64,000 nucleotides of DNA from Clostridia bacterium (GCA_035628995.1 DASPIR010000033.1:186001-250000), one strand, 5' to 3'. Positions 1 through 9,643 are shown, numbered from the stretch's first letter. Notes: generated by a model from the letters alone, not told the origin. Numbers and translations are program-made.

Positions 1-2051
1 TCAGCAATAGAACTTACTTCTCTTACCGCATCAATTACCTGTATATTATCATTCCTAAGCTCAAGCACCGAGTTAGATACAACCCTTACTTCCTCAGCTA
101 CAAGATGTATTTCCTTTATTATCTTATCAAAAGTACTATATGTAGAGCTAATGGCTTCAGTACCCTTTTCCACCTCTATCAGTCCTTCGTTCATTGCTAC
201 AACTGTTACCTGAGTTTCTCTCTGAACTTCCAACAGAAGAGTTTCTATACTCTTCGAAGCATCCCTTGTCTGCTCTGCAAGGTTTCTTATTTCATTTGCA
301 ACTACTGCAAAGCCTTTACCGGCATCTCCTGCACGGGCAGCCTCAATTGCTGCATTCAACGCAAGCATATTTGTCTTCCCTGCTATATCCCTTATTACCT
401 TTACGATTCCTGTTATTTGAGCTGATTTGCTGCCTAAACGCTCAACCAGTGAAGCAGAATTGACAACACTTTCTTTTATTATACCGATTGTTCCGTTTAT
501 AATATTTATATTCTCAGAACCCTCTTCGGCAATTTTAGCAGCTCCCTCAGCTGACACTGCAACAGCCTGAGTTTTTTGGGCTGTCTCATCAACTTTGTTA
601 GTAATTTCTTCAACAACTCCAGAAGTCACCTCTACTGATGCCATCTGGGACTGAGCTCCTTCAGCAACACTTTCCACTATTGCAGAAATTTCCTCTGTCG
701 CTGCCGAGCTTATATTTGCACTTTCACTAAGTTTTTGAGCTGCTTCAGTAATTTCAGAAACCGCATCACTTACCTCATTCAGTATAGTGCATAGAGAATC
801 CGTCATAAGGTTGAAAGAGCTTTGGAGTTCTCCAATTTCATCCTTTGAAGTGACAGCCAACCTTTTCTTAAGGTTTCCATTCTTGATTTCTCCGACGACC
901 TTTGACATATTGACAAGAGGCTTGACAATTATGTATGCCAGAAGCAAGCTGCCTCCCAAAGATATTATAAATGCTATTGCTATTAATGCATAAGCTTTGC
1001 TCTCTGCAGCTTTCACAGGCTGCAGAGCTTCCTTAACTCCCGTCTCAGTTACAAGTCCCCATCCGGTTAGTGGTACTCTATAATAAGTGCCTATTACTTC
1101 TTCACCCTCGTTGTTCTCATACTGTGAGGAACCTTCCTTACCTTTCACCAGGTTTATAGGACCTTCTATCATATTTTCTACTGTATTATAGCTTTTCAGC
1201 ACCATGTCCTTATATTGAGGGTGTGCAAACACTATTCCGTTTTTATCTATTATATATGCAACCCCGCTTTGGCCTATCTTAGTTTGGGTTATAAACGCCT
1301 GGATTTCGTCCAACACAACCTTGGCGCACAAAACCCCAGCTACAGACTTATTCTGGTCCAATACCGGAACAGCTATATTGAAGGCCGGAGCACGGAGCTT
1401 GGCATCCAGGTATGAATCAGATATAAAGCTTTGGCCTCTCATGGACTCGGTGTACCATCTTTCCTGTCCTATGTTTGTACCATTTAACTGCGTATTCATT
1501 GAATACAGCACTGTACCATTTACATCCGTGAGTGTGATCTCCTTAAAAGCTGACTGCTGGCTTGAGGCAATTTTTCTTATAAGCCTTTCCTGCTGGTAGC
1601 TGTCCATTGCAAGTACATCCACCGACTGTGGTATCAGCTCCAAGGTCTTAAGACTTTGTGTAATATTTGCGTTTATCCTCTCAACAAGCCCCTTATTTAC
1701 AGATGTATTCAGCTCATTCATATTGCCCATTATCGTATCTTTCTGAGCGTTTATGCTGGACAGTGTGAGAAATGTAAGTGGTATGAGAGTCATAAGCATA
1801 ACAAGCAAAATAATTCTTCCCCTGATACCTCCGACCAACTTGTGGATGTCGAATTTGACCTTTATATGTTCCTTTGGTCCCTTGGGGCTTGGAGTCTTTG
1901 CATTTGACTTCCTTATCTTAAATGCAGGAAGCTTAATGTTCAGCTTAGGGAATTTGACATTTTTTAAAAAACCAAAATAATTCCTTTTATGTTTAAAAGA
2001 CAGGCCTTTACCCATTTTAGGGAATTTAAAATAGTTATCTCTCTTTCTCAT
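1..2051 (-). CDS. Methyl-accepting chemotaxis protein (3' end off window)
   Basis: Membrane chemoreceptor; about 683 residues are visible and the C-terminus lies beyond base 1. Order seen: a basic Lys/Phe-rich cytoplasmic N-terminus of about 73 residues, a membrane segment (about 77-97), an extracellular dCache-like sensor (about 98-345), a second membrane segment (about 350-372), HAMP, then the signalling domain with the conserved tip [20 protein letters not shown] near residue 550. The ATG at 2051 follows GGGGTG. The long charged N-terminus before TM1 is unusual for the family. The ligand cannot be predicted. It is a monocistronic-looking gene, since a terminator separates it from prfB. Family assignment is secure; the partial status comes only from the window edge. 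Confidence 0.93.
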   Translation of the reverse strand, partial: MRKRDNYFKFPKMGKGLSFKHKRNYFGFLKNVKFPKLNIKLPAFKIRKSNAKTPSPKGPKEHIKVKFDIHKLVGGIRGRIILLVMLMTLIPLTFLTLSSINAQKDTIMGNMNELNTSVNKGLVERINANITQSLKTLELIPQSVDVLAMDSYQQERLIRKIASSQQSAFKEITLTDVNGTVLYSMNTQLNGTNIGQERWYTESMRGQSFISDSYLDAKLRAPAFNIAVPVLDQNKSVAGVLCAKVVLDEIQAFITQTKIGQSGVAYIIDKNGIVFAHPQYKDMVLKSYNTVENMIEGPINLVKGKEGSSQYENNEGEEVIGTYYRVPLTGWGLVTETGVKEALQPVKAAESKAYALIAIAFIISLGGSLLLAYIIVKPLVNMSKVVGEIKNGNLKKRLAVTSKDEIGELQSSFNLMTDSLCTILNEVSDAVSEITEAAQKLSESANISSAATEEISAIVESVAEGAQSQMASVEVTSGVVEEITNKVDETAQKTQAVAVSAEGAAKIAEEGSENINIINGTIGIIKESVVNSASLVERLGSKSAQITGIVKVIRDIAGKTNMLALNAAIEAARAGDAGKGFAVVANEIRNLAEQTRDASKSIETLLLEVQRETQVTVVAMNEGLIEVEKGTEAISSTYSTFDKIIKEIHLVAEEVRVVSNSVLELRNDNIQVIDAVREVSSIA

Positions 2052-2095
2052 GCTATTCACCCCTGTTTCGCCTTATTATGTGCTTATATGATTTT

Positions 2096-2124
2096 ATTCT
2101 AATATAAAGCTGGTAAATAAACAA
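2096..2124 (-). promoter_or_regulatory. Sigma-A-like promoter of the chemoreceptor gene
   Basis: On the minus strand TTGTTT and TAGAAT are separated by exactly 17 bases, about 45 bases before the start codon at 2051. Match is 4/6 and 5/6 to the vegetative consensus; prediction by eye. Confidence 0.5.
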
Positions 2125-2170
2125 CACTTTTGTCATATTTGGTATATCTGTGAGTTTTTGGTTTATTAGA

Positions 2171-2200
2171 TAAAAAAACAGACCTATTTTTTTAGGTCTG
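2171..2200 (-). terminator. Intrinsic terminator of prfB
   Basis: Eight-base perfect stem CAGACCTA/TAGGTCTG with a six-base loop, followed on the minus strand by seven T residues. It starts nine bases after the prfB stop codon. Confidence 0.9.
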
Positions 2201-2208
2201 CAACTCTT

Positions 2209-3316
2209 TTATACGCCATTTTTCTGATTCAAATATGCATTAATGAAATTATCCAATTCTCCATCCATTACTGCACTGACATTTCCTGTCTCTTCACTCG
2301 TCCTGTGATCTTTAACCATATTGTAAGGATGGAATACATAGGAACGTATCTGACTGCCCCAAGCTATTTCCTTATACTCACCCTTTATGTCATCAATTTT
2401 GTCCTTTTGCTCCTGTTCTCTTAGGGTAAGGATCTTGGCAGTAAGCATTTTCATTGCCATATCCTTGTTGCTGTGCTGGGATCGCTCATTCTGGCACTGG
2501 ACCACAATACCCGTAGGTATATGTGTTATTCGTACAGCAGAATCCGTTTTATTTACATGCTGCCCGCCAGCCCCTCCGGAACGGTAAGTATCAATCTTCA
2601 AATCATCTTCATTAATCTCTGCTTTTACATCATCATCAAGCTCCGGCATTACATCTACTGAAGCAAAAGATGTATGACGCTTTCCGGCTGCATCAAAGGG
2701 TGAAATCCTTACAAGTCTGTGCACGCCCTTTTCTGATTTCAAAAAGCCATAGGCATTGTCACCTTCAACAAGCAGAGTGGCACTCTTTATACCCGCTTCA
2801 TAATCCCTTTGCATATCAAGAATTGATACAGCATAGCCCTTCTTTTCAGCCCACCTCGTATACATTCTTAGCAGCATTTCAGCCCAATCCTGAGCTTCCA
2901 AACCTCCTGCTCCTGAATGAACTGTAAATATTGCATTGTTCCTGTCATATTGTCCGTTGAGCAAAGTTTCAATCCTAAGGCTCTCAACATCCTCCTTTAA
3001 ACTCTTAAAAGAGGTCTCCACTTCAGGTATCACAGATTCGTCCTCAGCTTCTATTCCAAGCTCTATGAGAACCTCTAAATCCTCATATTCCTTTTTCAAA
3101 CTGTCAATTCTATCTGCTTTATCCTTCAATGACTTTATCCTTTTAAGAACTTTTCCTGCATTCTCAGCATCATTCCAGAAGCTTTCCTGATGCATTTCCT
3201 GCTCCAGCTCATAGACCTGTTCCTGAATTATTGTCAGGTCAAAGTGACACCTCAATTTCCTTTATTGTTTCCTCTATCTGGGATAGATTATATTTATACT
3301 GCTCCAATTCAAGCAT
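2209..3316 (-). CDS. prfB: Peptide chain release factor 2, with programmed +1 frameshift
   Basis: Releases nascent peptides at UGA and UAA. Translation starts at ATG 3316 after GGAGG, reads 25 codons to an in-frame TGA at 3241-3239, and resumes in the +1 frame at GAC, giving about 368 residues, the normal RF2 length. The catalytic GGQ motif (RSGGAGGQHVNK, about residue 250) and the SPF stop-codon recognition tripeptide (RISPFDAAGKRH) are both present. An unbroken reading frame covers only the part after the shift, so a naive call would lose the N-terminus. It lies downstream of secA in the same orientation, as in B. subtilis. Confidence 0.97.
3238..3253 (-). other. RF2 autoregulatory +1 frameshift signal
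   Basis: The minus strand reads GAGGTG TCA CTT TGA C. This is the classic slippery CTT next to a poor-context TGA-C, with an internal Shine-Dalgarno-like GAGGTG three bases upstream. When RF2 is scarce the ribosome slips from CTT to TTT and reads GAC, as established for E. coli prfB. Confidence 0.95.
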
Positions 3317-3340
3317 ATGTTATTACCTCCGTTTTTGTCT

Positions 3341-3391
3341 CGTGCTACGTGCCTCGTGCCACGTGCAATGCCTGGGTATTCCTTTTAGGTC
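3341..3391. repeat. Direct repeat downstream of secA (copy 1)
   Basis: About 50 bases containing GCTACGTGCCTCGTGCCACG, then GGGTATTCCTTTTAGGT. A close copy in the same orientation lies just upstream of secA (6055-6112). The tract is built of ACGTGC/CGTGCC units, related to the other low-complexity intergenic tracts in this window. Confidence 0.75.
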
Positions 3392-3401
3392 CTATAAGTG
3401 A

Positions 3402-3507
3402 CGGAAACCACTGAACACACGGATGTTTCACGGAATCACACGTTATTGATTTTATTTTTCCCGCCGTGTATTCAGTGGATTTCCGTGTCTCCAGTGTTAC
3501 CCGTTCC
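3402..3507. repeat. CACGGA long palindromic repeat (copy 1)
   Basis: The left arm (CCACTGAACACACGGATGTT, then CACGGAATCACACG) and the right arm (CCGTGTATTCAGTGGATTTC, then CGTGTCTCCAGTGTTACC) are imperfect reverse complements separated by about 25 bases. Related copies are at 37101-37303 and 52459-52566. No coding capacity is seen. Confidence 0.8.
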
Positions 3508-3520
3508 TTGTATCTCCAAG

Positions 3521-6022
3521 CTAGTTCTTGCCTTGCCCGCAGCATTTCTTGTACTTCTTGCCGCTTCCGCAAGGGCATGGATCATTTCTGCCTATTTTAT
3601 CTTCCTTTACAATAGGCTTCCTCACACCTTCTTCATGGTTTGTCACTACTGGCTCAGCTACCTGTTCTCTCTTAGGCAGGTTAGACGTATTTATATTGTA
3701 AATGAATCTTACAGTATCCTCTTTAATATTTTGTATAAGCTCTACGAACATATCATAACCTTCAATCTGATATGCCTGCACTGGATCCTGCTGTCCATAA
3801 GCTCTGAGTGAAATCCCCTCTCTGAGCTGATCCATTGCGTCTATATGGTCAATCCACTTGGTATCAACTGATCTTAGGAGTGCAACCCGTTCCAGCTCAC
3901 GCATCACTTCAGCATCTATCTGAGATTCTTTATATTCATATATCTGTACAGCCTTATCCTTTATGGCCTCTTTGAGTTCGTCCCTTGTAAACTTCAAAAG
4001 TTCTTCCTTGCTAAAAGCATTCTTTGGAAGGAAAATTGGATGCAGATATTCCAAGAGTCCTTTGAGATCCCATTCTTCAGCAAACTCACTGCCTACTGTA
4101 TAGGTAACAACCGCACTGTCTATTATCTCTGCTATCATTTCCATGATAGTTTCCCTGATGTTCTCTCCAAGCAGCACCTGGCGTCTCTGGCTGTATATGA
4201 CTGTTCTCTGCTTATTCATTACATTGTCATACTGAAGCACATGCTTTCTTATGTCAAAGTTTCTTCCTTCTACCTTCTTTTGAGCATTTTCTATTGACTT
4301 CGAAAGTAATGAATGCTCAATGGTCATATCTTCTTCCATACCCAGAGTCTCAACAAGCTTCATTATTCTTTCCGACCCGAACAGTCTCATTAAATCATCT
4401 TCCAAAGAGATAAAGAATCTGCTGGATCCCTCATCTCCCTGCCTTCCGGCACGGCCCCTGAGCTGGTTGTCTATACGTCTGGATTCATGTCTCTCTGTAC
4501 CTAATATATGAAGTCCGCCAAGCTCCTTCACACCCTCACCAAGGACTATATCAGTACCTCTGCCGGCCATATTGGTTGAGATTGTAACCGTCCCACGCTG
4601 TCCTGCCTGAGCCACTATCTGAGCTTCTTTTTCATGATACTTGGCGTTCAATACCTCATGAGGCACCCCTCTTTTCTTTAGCATATCGCTAAGCATTTCG
4701 GAGGTCTCAACAGATATTGTTCCTACAAGTACAGGCTGCCCCTTGGCATGAAGCCTGACGATTTCTTCAGCAACTGCGTTGAACTTGCCCTTTTTATTCT
4801 TATATACAGCATCCGGATTATCTTCTCTAATCATTGGCCTGTTTGTGGGTATTTCAACAACATCCAGATTATATATGGTTCTGAATTCATCCTCTTCTGT
4901 CTTCGCGGTACCTGTCATACCTGCCAGCTTGTTGTACATCCTGAAATAGTTCTGGAAGGTTATTGTTGCCAAGGTCTGTGATTCTCTTTCGACCTTTACC
5001 CCTTCCTTTGCCTCTATAGCCTGATGCAAACCATCGCTGTATCTTCTTCCTAACATGAGTCTTCCTGTGAATTCGTCAACTATTATTATCTGCCCTTCCT
5101 TCACCACATAATCTATATCACGGCGCATAAGGTTTCTGGCTTTAAGCGCCTGATTTATATGATGCTGTATCTCCATATTGTTGGCATCGGCAAGGTTTTC
5201 CAAATTGAAGAATCTTTCTGCTCTTTCTACGCCTTCCTCAGTAAGAACTACAGTATTTGACTTTTCATCTATTGAAAAATCAGTTTCTTTCTTAAGTCCT
5301 TTAACAAAAGTATCTGCAACAAAATAAAGCTGAGTGGATTTTTCACCTGCACCTGATATTATGAGAGGTGTTCTGGCTTCATCTATCAATATGCTGTCCA
5401 CTTCGTCCACTATAGCAAAATTCAGATCTCTCTGAACCATCTGGTCTCTGTATATTACCATGTTGTCTCTCAAGTAATCGAAACCATATTCATTGTTTGT
5501 GCCATAGGATATATCTGCGTTGTAAGCCTTCTGCCTATCCTCCGGTTCAAGTCCGTGAACAATGAGTCCAACCGACATACCCAGGAAGTTATACAGCTTC
5601 CCCATCCACTGACTTTGATAGGTCGCCAGGTAGTCATTTACTGTAACCAAGTGAGTACCTTTGCCGGAAAGGGCATTCAAGTACAGTGGAAGCGTTGCAA
5701 CCAATGTCTTTCCTTCACCTGTTTTCATCTCTGCAATCCTACCCTGATGCAGTATGATTCCACCAATAAGCTGCACATCAAAGTGTCTCATTCCGAGAAC
5801 TCTTACAGAAGCCTCCCTTACCACTGCATAAGCCTCAACCATAAGATCATCCAAGGTCTCCCCTTTTGCGAGCCTTTCCTTGAATTCATCGGTCTTTTTC
5901 TGAAGCTCCTCATCGGTAAGCTTTTTCATACCAGGTTCCAATTCATTTATCTTTTCAACTATCTTTGATACTTTTTTAATTTCTTTCTCATTCTGGCTGC
6001 CGAATATTTTATCTAAAAACAT
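3521..6022 (-). CDS. secA: Preprotein translocase ATPase SecA
   Basis: Motor ATPase that drives secretory proteins through SecYEG. It has 833 residues, normal for Firmicutes. Visible motifs: Walker A in MKTGEGKT (about residue 100), the DEAD-like VDEVDSIL, helicase motifs [10 protein letters not shown] and [11 protein letters not shown], and a C-terminal zinc finger [13 protein letters not shown]. The start is ATG 6022 (MFLDKIFG) after AAGGAGAG. The reading frame stays open for 22 more codons upstream, but that part is repeat DNA and is not counted. Both flanks carry the same ACGTGC-type repeat. Followed by prfB. Confidence 0.98.
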   Translation of the reverse strand: MFLDKIFGSQNEKEIKKVSKIVEKINELEPGMKKLTDEELQKKTDEFKERLAKGETLDDLMVEAYAVVREASVRVLGMRHFDVQLIGGIILHQGRIAEMKTGEGKTLVATLPLYLNALSGKGTHLVTVNDYLATYQSQWMGKLYNFLGMSVGLIVHGLEPEDRQKAYNADISYGTNNEYGFDYLRDNMVIYRDQMVQRDLNFAIVDEVDSILIDEARTPLIISGAGEKSTQLYFVADTFVKGLKKETDFSIDEKSNTVVLTEEGVERAERFFNLENLADANNMEIQHHINQALKARNLMRRDIDYVVKEGQIIIVDEFTGRLMLGRRYSDGLHQAIEAKEGVKVERESQTLATITFQNYFRMYNKLAGMTGTAKTEEDEFRTIYNLDVVEIPTNRPMIREDNPDAVYKNKKGKFNAVAEEIVRLHAKGQPVLVGTISVETSEMLSDMLKKRGVPHEVLNAKYHEKEAQIVAQAGQRGTVTISTNMAGRGTDIVLGEGVKELGGLHILGTERHESRRIDNQLRGRAGRQGDEGSSRFFISLEDDLMRLFGSERIMKLVETLGMEEDMTIEHSLLSKSIENAQKKVEGRNFDIRKHVLQYDNVMNKQRTVIYSQRRQVLLGENIRETIMEMIAEIIDSAVVTYTVGSEFAEEWDLKGLLEYLHPIFLPKNAFSKEELLKFTRDELKEAIKDKAVQIYEYKESQIDAEVMRELERVALLRSVDTKWIDHIDAMDQLREGISLRAYGQQDPVQAYQIEGYDMFVELIQNIKEDTVRFIYNINTSNLPKREQVAEPVVTNHEEGVRKPIVKEDKIGRNDPCPCGSGKKYKKCCGQGKN

Positions 6023-6054
6023 ACTATTATCTCTCCTTATAACCTCATAATTTT

Positions 6055-6112
6055 TTGCTACGTGCTTCGTGCCACGAGCCACGTGCAAAGCTCGGGTATT
6101 CCTACCAGGTTT
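6055..6112. repeat. Direct repeat upstream of secA (copy 2)
   Basis: Reads GCTACGTGCTTCGTGCCACG, then GGGTATTCCTACCAGGT. It is the same unit as 3341-3391, with an extra AGCCACG insertion. secA is thus bracketed by directly repeated intergenic sequence about 2.7 kb apart. Confidence 0.75.
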
Positions 6113-6154
6113 GGTTTCGCGCTGCGAGCTTTTAGGTATTAATTATAAGGTTAA

Positions 6155-6520
6155 TCAGAATACTGCTTTCTTCCATATGCTGTTTTTCAAAATTAAGTTA
6201 TTTAAATAGTATACTAATACTATTAACGGCAATATATAGAATTGAATATGCTTCAGACCTGAGTCCTCCGCATTAATATCCATGAAATCTCTAAAACCCT
6301 CATTATCTTTTTCAGATTTCCTTATGCGTGCTTCGTTTATTGAGACTTTTGCATCCTGTATGAATAATTTATTTGTTGCAAGTATATCAATAAACGCTTT
6401 CTTTCCAATTTTGACAAAATTATCAGAATCAATTCTATCAGATGAACCTGAAAGCACCGTAAATACCATGAAAATGAAAGCTGCATACTTTTTTATATTG
6501 TTATAGCTGTCTCGTGACAT
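6155..6520 (-). CDS. Hypothetical small membrane protein
   Basis: 121 residues, not recognised. A hydrophobic segment near the N-terminus (about 11-25, followed by SGSSD) could be a signal or anchor. A second hydrophobic stretch (about 93-110) would be a C-terminal membrane helix, with a charged middle between them. The ATG follows AGGTGAG at normal spacing, which supports translation. It sits between secA and the DUF5317-like gene, flanked by repeat tracts on both sides. Function unknown. Confidence 0.6.
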   Translation of the reverse strand: MSRDSYNNIKKYAAFIFMVFTVLSGSSDRIDSDNFVKIGKKAFIDILATNKLFIQDAKVSINEARIRKSEKDNEGFRDFMDINAEDSGLKHIQFYILPLIVLVYYLNNLILKNSIWKKAVF

Positions 6521-6582
6521 TCAGACTCACCTACTTTCCAGGCAATGGGCTATGGGCAATGACTTAAGCCTGTCTTCGAAGC

Positions 6583-6624
6583 TTCGCCTGAAACCTCGAA
6601 CCTCGTACCCCGCACCTCGTGCCA
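6583..6624. repeat. CTCGAAC-type low-complexity tract
   Basis: Reads as near-repeats of the seven-base unit CCTCGAA, with CCTCGTACC and CCTCGTGCC variants. The same kind of tract recurs at 41327-41366, 43382-43412, 44740-44838 and 57101-57128, always between genes. Confidence 0.6.
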
Positions 6625-6676
6625 AAAATACATACATAATATTTTATCACAATTTCATGTTCTAGTCTGCACATTT

Positions 6677-6720
6677 ACAAAAAAACAAATGCAGCACATG
6701 TATTAACCCATATACTGCAC
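6677..6720 (-). terminator. Terminator after the DUF5317-like gene
   Basis: On the minus strand TGCAGTATATG pairs imperfectly with ACATGTGCTGCA, followed by TTTGTTTTTTTG. The stem overlaps the stop codon of the upstream gene. Confidence 0.7.
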
Positions 6721-7281
6721 AGTCTTATCTTTTTTTAATTTTTTAACCATTATTTCTTGTATATATATGAAAATCCCCAATGCCATGATTATATCGCCAA
6801 TGCTGAAAATCTTTGGTCTTGGATAAGGTTTGCCAAGCACAAAAATATCTCCCAGATATTTGAATACCGTGTGATTGTTAATTAATGCATGTGTAATAAT
6901 CTTCCCATCTCTAATAGCATGCATGTTATCTATCAATCCGATATTGGTCATCGCCTCTCCCGAGACCGGCATCTGTCCGCCATTTGCCATTATTACAATA
7001 AAGTTCAGGAATACTCCTATAAATACTATCTTAAATGCTAAAATGCTCCGATTAAAGAATATACCTGCAAAAAGGAGCAGATATGATAAGCAATGGATGT
7101 ATAATATATTTTCATTGAAAAGGCCAATACCTTTTGAAGCCATGAAAACAGCTGCAAATTCTATTGCGAATGCGGAAATGAAAAAATACCATTTTTCCAA
7201 GTTTGCATCCTTAATATTTGAAAAGCTTCCACCCCTAAGCTTCCCAACTACAATTGAGGTACCTACACTCTCAACCAGCAA
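6703..7281 (-). CDS. DUF5317-like polytopic membrane protein
   Basis: 192 residues with about five hydrophobic segments. An LRGG motif follows the first segment (residues about 14-17), a MANGGQMPVSG segment lies mid-protein, and a conserved GDI precedes the last helix. I associate these marks with the DUF5317 family, whose function is unknown. Start is TTG 7281. The first 11 bases overlap the end of the HD-GYP gene, so the two are translationally coupled and probably work together. Alternative in-frame starts are close by, so the exact N-terminus is uncertain by a few residues. Confidence 0.75.
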   Translation of the reverse strand: MLVESVGTSIVVGKLRGGSFSNIKDANLEKWYFFISAFAIEFAAVFMASKGIGLFNENILYIHCLSYLLLFAGIFFNRSILAFKIVFIGVFLNFIVIMANGGQMPVSGEAMTNIGLIDNMHAIRDGKIITHALINNHTVFKYLGDIFVLGKPYPRPKIFSIGDIIMALGIFIYIQEIMVKKLKKDKTVQYMG

Positions 7282-8548
7282 TCCTCTTCAACTCCCTATT
7301 TTCCTTTATCATTTTAATGAATGTATCTGCAAGCTTGTAATCAAACTGGCTGCCCTTGCCATTCTCAATAACCTCAATGGCTTCCTCCACTGTCATTGCG
7401 TTTCTGTATGGACGCTCTGAAGTTAATGCGTCAAAAACATCGGCTAGACTCAGTATTTGTGATTCAAGCACTATATTCTCAATTTTTCTGCCCTCAGGAT
7501 AGCCTGTCCCATCATATCTTTCATGATGGCTGAGTATGATTCTGGACACATCCTTAAGAAAATCAATATCTTTAATGATTTTTACGCCGATTTCCGGGTG
7601 CTGTTTAATCTTATCGAACTCATCCTCTGTAAGCCTTCCAGGCTTGTTCAGTATACTTTCTTCTACGCCTATCTTCCCTATATCATGGAGTATGGCAGCT
7701 ATTTTAAGGTTCTCCATTCTTTTCGGCGACAGTCCAAGTCTTTCAGCCAGTCCGCACGCGTATTCACCAACTCTTATTGAGTGACCGTTTGTATAGGGAT
7801 CTTTTGCCTCAACAGCCTGGGACAAAGATTTTACAGTATCTATATATATGTCTCTCATATCAACATACAGCTTGAAAGAATATCTGGCAAAAAGAAGCGG
7901 ACCGAAGAATAGCAATACACCGACTATCCTGTAGTTAATGTAAGCTATTGCCATTATAATGGCAAGCGGAGCCATAGCAAAGTAATCCTTTACTACCCAT
8001 GCAATATTTTTACAGAAATTGCTAAAGAAGTTCTCACCTGTAATAAGGTGCATAAGAATTGACATGATTACGGCATTAGTCAGTATATAGACTATCATAC
8101 TTGCAACAATCGCAATCACCGCAAGAATTGATGAATTCAAGTCTATTATACCGGGAGTTGCTCCCAGGCTTTCATAGCAAAACCCCGCCAAACCTGCAGA
8201 AAGGGCAGCATTTGCCCCATTAAAAAATGTTTTCTCTATTGGAAAATTAAAGGGATGAAATATCTTTCCATCATGGTTTATTACCCTAAACATAACTCCC
8301 AAGCTAGTTATCCATGCTGCTTCAGGCACCCCGAATATCACTATAGCAGCAAGGCCTATAGCAAATCCTACAGATAATGCTCTTTGTCCCTGGGTAACTA
8401 TAACCAGTGATTCAGCAATTATAGATAATAATGTAAAAATAACCAGACCCACTACATCAATGTCATGAGCCTGATTTATTGTATATAGAAAAAAAGATGC
8501 CCCTAATAATACTATAATTGCTACATATGCTCTAAGTTTATTCGACAT
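7271..8548 (-). CDS. Membrane HD-GYP domain protein (probable c-di-GMP phosphodiesterase)
   Basis: 425 residues. The N-terminal ~220 residues form about seven membrane segments. The C-terminal ~200 are an HD-GYP domain with the metal-binding HDIGK and the signature HHERYDGTGYP, followed by ALTSERPYR. HD-GYP enzymes hydrolyse cyclic di-GMP or related dinucleotides to control motility and surface behaviour, which fits the flagellar neighbourhood. The membrane part is likely the sensor; its ligand is unknown. The ATG follows GAGGTGAATAT. A 25-codon peptide gene lies 42 bases upstream in the same orientation and may be cotranscribed. Confidence 0.9.
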   Translation of the reverse strand: MSNKLRAYVAIIVLLGASFFLYTINQAHDIDVVGLVIFTLLSIIAESLVIVTQGQRALSVGFAIGLAAIVIFGVPEAAWITSLGVMFRVINHDGKIFHPFNFPIEKTFFNGANAALSAGLAGFCYESLGATPGIIDLNSSILAVIAIVASMIVYILTNAVIMSILMHLITGENFFSNFCKNIAWVVKDYFAMAPLAIIMAIAYINYRIVGVLLFFGPLLFARYSFKLYVDMRDIYIDTVKSLSQAVEAKDPYTNGHSIRVGEYACGLAERLGLSPKRMENLKIAAILHDIGKIGVEESILNKPGRLTEDEFDKIKQHPEIGVKIIKDIDFLKDVSRIILSHHERYDGTGYPEGRKIENIVLESQILSLADVFDALTSERPYRNAMTVEEAIEVIENGKGSQFDYKLADTFIKMIKENRELKRIAG

Positions 8549-8566
8549 ATATTCACCTCATTATAA

Positions 8567-8751
8567 TGGCCGACATATCTTATTCTGCTATTAGAACCAA
8601 GTCTGGTGTGCTCCTCCGGCTAATACTAATGTAAGTATAGTCATAAGAATACCTATTATTTTTCTCACTGTTTGCCCCTCCCTTTTTTTCAAGGCTCTGC
8701 CTCACCGCTAAACAAGGCAGGCAAACTCTCCGCTAATTAATATGTCGGCCA
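8567..8751. repeat. 12-bp inverted repeats flanking a small peptide gene
   Basis: TGGCCGACATAT at 8567-8578 and its exact reverse complement ATATGTCGGCCA at 8740-8751 bracket 161 bases that contain the 25-codon gene. They could be paired regulator sites, ends of a small invertible or mobile cassette, or a transcript-closing stem. The sequence alone cannot decide. Confidence 0.7.
8591..8668 (-). CDS. Putative 25-residue hydrophobic peptide
   Basis: GTG start at 8668, six bases after a very strong ribosome binding site (GGGAGGGG); TAA stop at 8591. The product begins MRKIIGI, continues with a 12-15 residue hydrophobic core (LMTILTLVLAGG) and ends AHQTWF. It resembles a bare signal peptide with a short aromatic tail, similar in layout to AgrD-type or other clostridial signalling pre-peptides, but no cysteine or AgrB partner is present. 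It lies directly upstream of the HD-GYP gene and inside a 12-bp inverted repeat. Translation is likely from the ribosome binding site; the role is unknown. Confidence 0.55.
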   Translation of the reverse strand: MRKIIGILMTILTLVLAGGAHQTWF

Positions 8752-8766
8752 CATTTTTCCATTTGT

Positions 8767-9399
8767 TTATGCCACTGAGTTCATTTTTCTATTTACTGCT
8801 GCAAGTACAGCTTTAACTGCAGACTCATTTTCATCAAGATTAATTATGCAACTGCCCGCCAGGGACTCTTCAACATTATCCTGAGAAAAGCCTACTAAGG
8901 TAACATATACCTCCTTACCTGAAATTTTGAGGCTTTCCAAACCTTCCAAGTACATTACCCCATTAACGCCCATATATACTTCAAGCGCTGCCAATGCTGC
9001 TTCAGCAACTGCTTTAACCCTGTTGGACTTTGCTTTGACCTTGCTGCTCTTTCCTTCATATACTTTGTCATCATAGGAAAGTCCCACTGTCGCTTCTATC
9101 ATATTGTCTACATTCTTCACTGCTATACTTTCGATTCTAACTCTTGCTTCCTTAAACTCCGCTTCATTTATCTGTGCAATGCTTATTTTCTTATAATCTA
9201 CAGCAATGTTGAATTTCGCATTTATTGCTGATTGGATGTCTCTGACCAGCTGCTTTATATTTCTGCTTACAGCAGCCAATATATGTATTTCTTCAATGTT
9301 GCCTGATTCATCACAGACAACACTGCAGTTGATTATATCCGGAAGCTTGCATATAAGGGCTTTGACATCATTCTGTACAGAAATTTTTATATCGCTCAA
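8767..9399 (-). CDS. Conserved two-domain protein of unknown function
   Basis: 210 residues, soluble, no signal peptide. The first ~80 residues contain a block (EEIHILAAVSRNIKQLVRDI) resembling small alpha/beta regulatory domains in Firmicutes and Actinobacteria. A second alpha/beta half follows, with an Ala-rich helix (VKAVAEAALAALEVYMG). I cannot give a function. TTG start at 9399 after AGGAGGAG with six-base spacing. It stands alone between hpf and the HD-GYP locus; no operon partner is evident. Confidence 0.75.
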   Translation of the reverse strand: MSDIKISVQNDVKALICKLPDIINCSVVCDESGNIEEIHILAAVSRNIKQLVRDIQSAINAKFNIAVDYKKISIAQINEAEFKEARVRIESIAVKNVDNMIEATVGLSYDDKVYEGKSSKVKAKSNRVKAVAEAALAALEVYMGVNGVMYLEGLESLKISGKEVYVTLVGFSQDNVEESLAGSCIINLDENESAVKAVLAAVNRKMNSVA

Positions 9400-9612
9400 A
9401 GAGAACTCCTCCTAAAATGAAATGCGATGTATTAATTTCTACCAAAGTATCTTAATACCTTCACTGTTTATACAAACTACCATAAAAGCAATACGTATTA
9501 GGTATAAAATACTATATATATGTCTATTAGTACCAAATAAATATGGCATTGGCCACTTAGCCAGCTATTTTACTATGTTTCATTAATAAAGCCAGCAAAC
9601 TTCACCCTCTTG

Positions 9613-9643
9613 ACAAAAAAACAGCCGAGGACTTCTCGGCTGT
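9613..9643 (-). terminator. Terminator of hpf
   Basis: Perfect nine-base stem ACAGCCGAG/CTCGGCTGT with a five-base loop, followed on the minus strand by TTTTTTG. It begins four bases after the hpf stop codon. Confidence 0.92.

Noticed and set aside
104-425. Plus-strand frames over the chemoreceptor and other minus-strand genes
   Set aside because: They are opposite-strand shadows of conserved genes with no ribosome binding sites or protein resemblance.
3345-3578. Minus-strand frame of 77 codons between prfB and secA
   Set aside because: It runs through the CACGGA palindrome and repeat tract and overlaps the 3' end of secA in another frame; no ribosome binding site and no resemblance to a protein.
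6023-6088. Longer SecA starting 22 codons upstream
   Set aside because: The extra codons are made of the ACGTGC repeat also found downstream of secA, and the internal ATG has the AAGGAGAG site.
8591-8668. AgrD-type cyclic autoinducer
   Set aside because: No cysteine or serine suitably placed for a thiolactone/lactone ring and no AgrB or AgrC gene in reach. Kept only as an unassigned peptide.
8560-8760. Cyclic di-GMP (GEMM) riboswitch before the HD-GYP gene
   Set aside because: The conserved GGCAAAC and GACGCAAAG-type blocks are not present on the coding strand; the GGCAAAC-like match is on the opposite strand.
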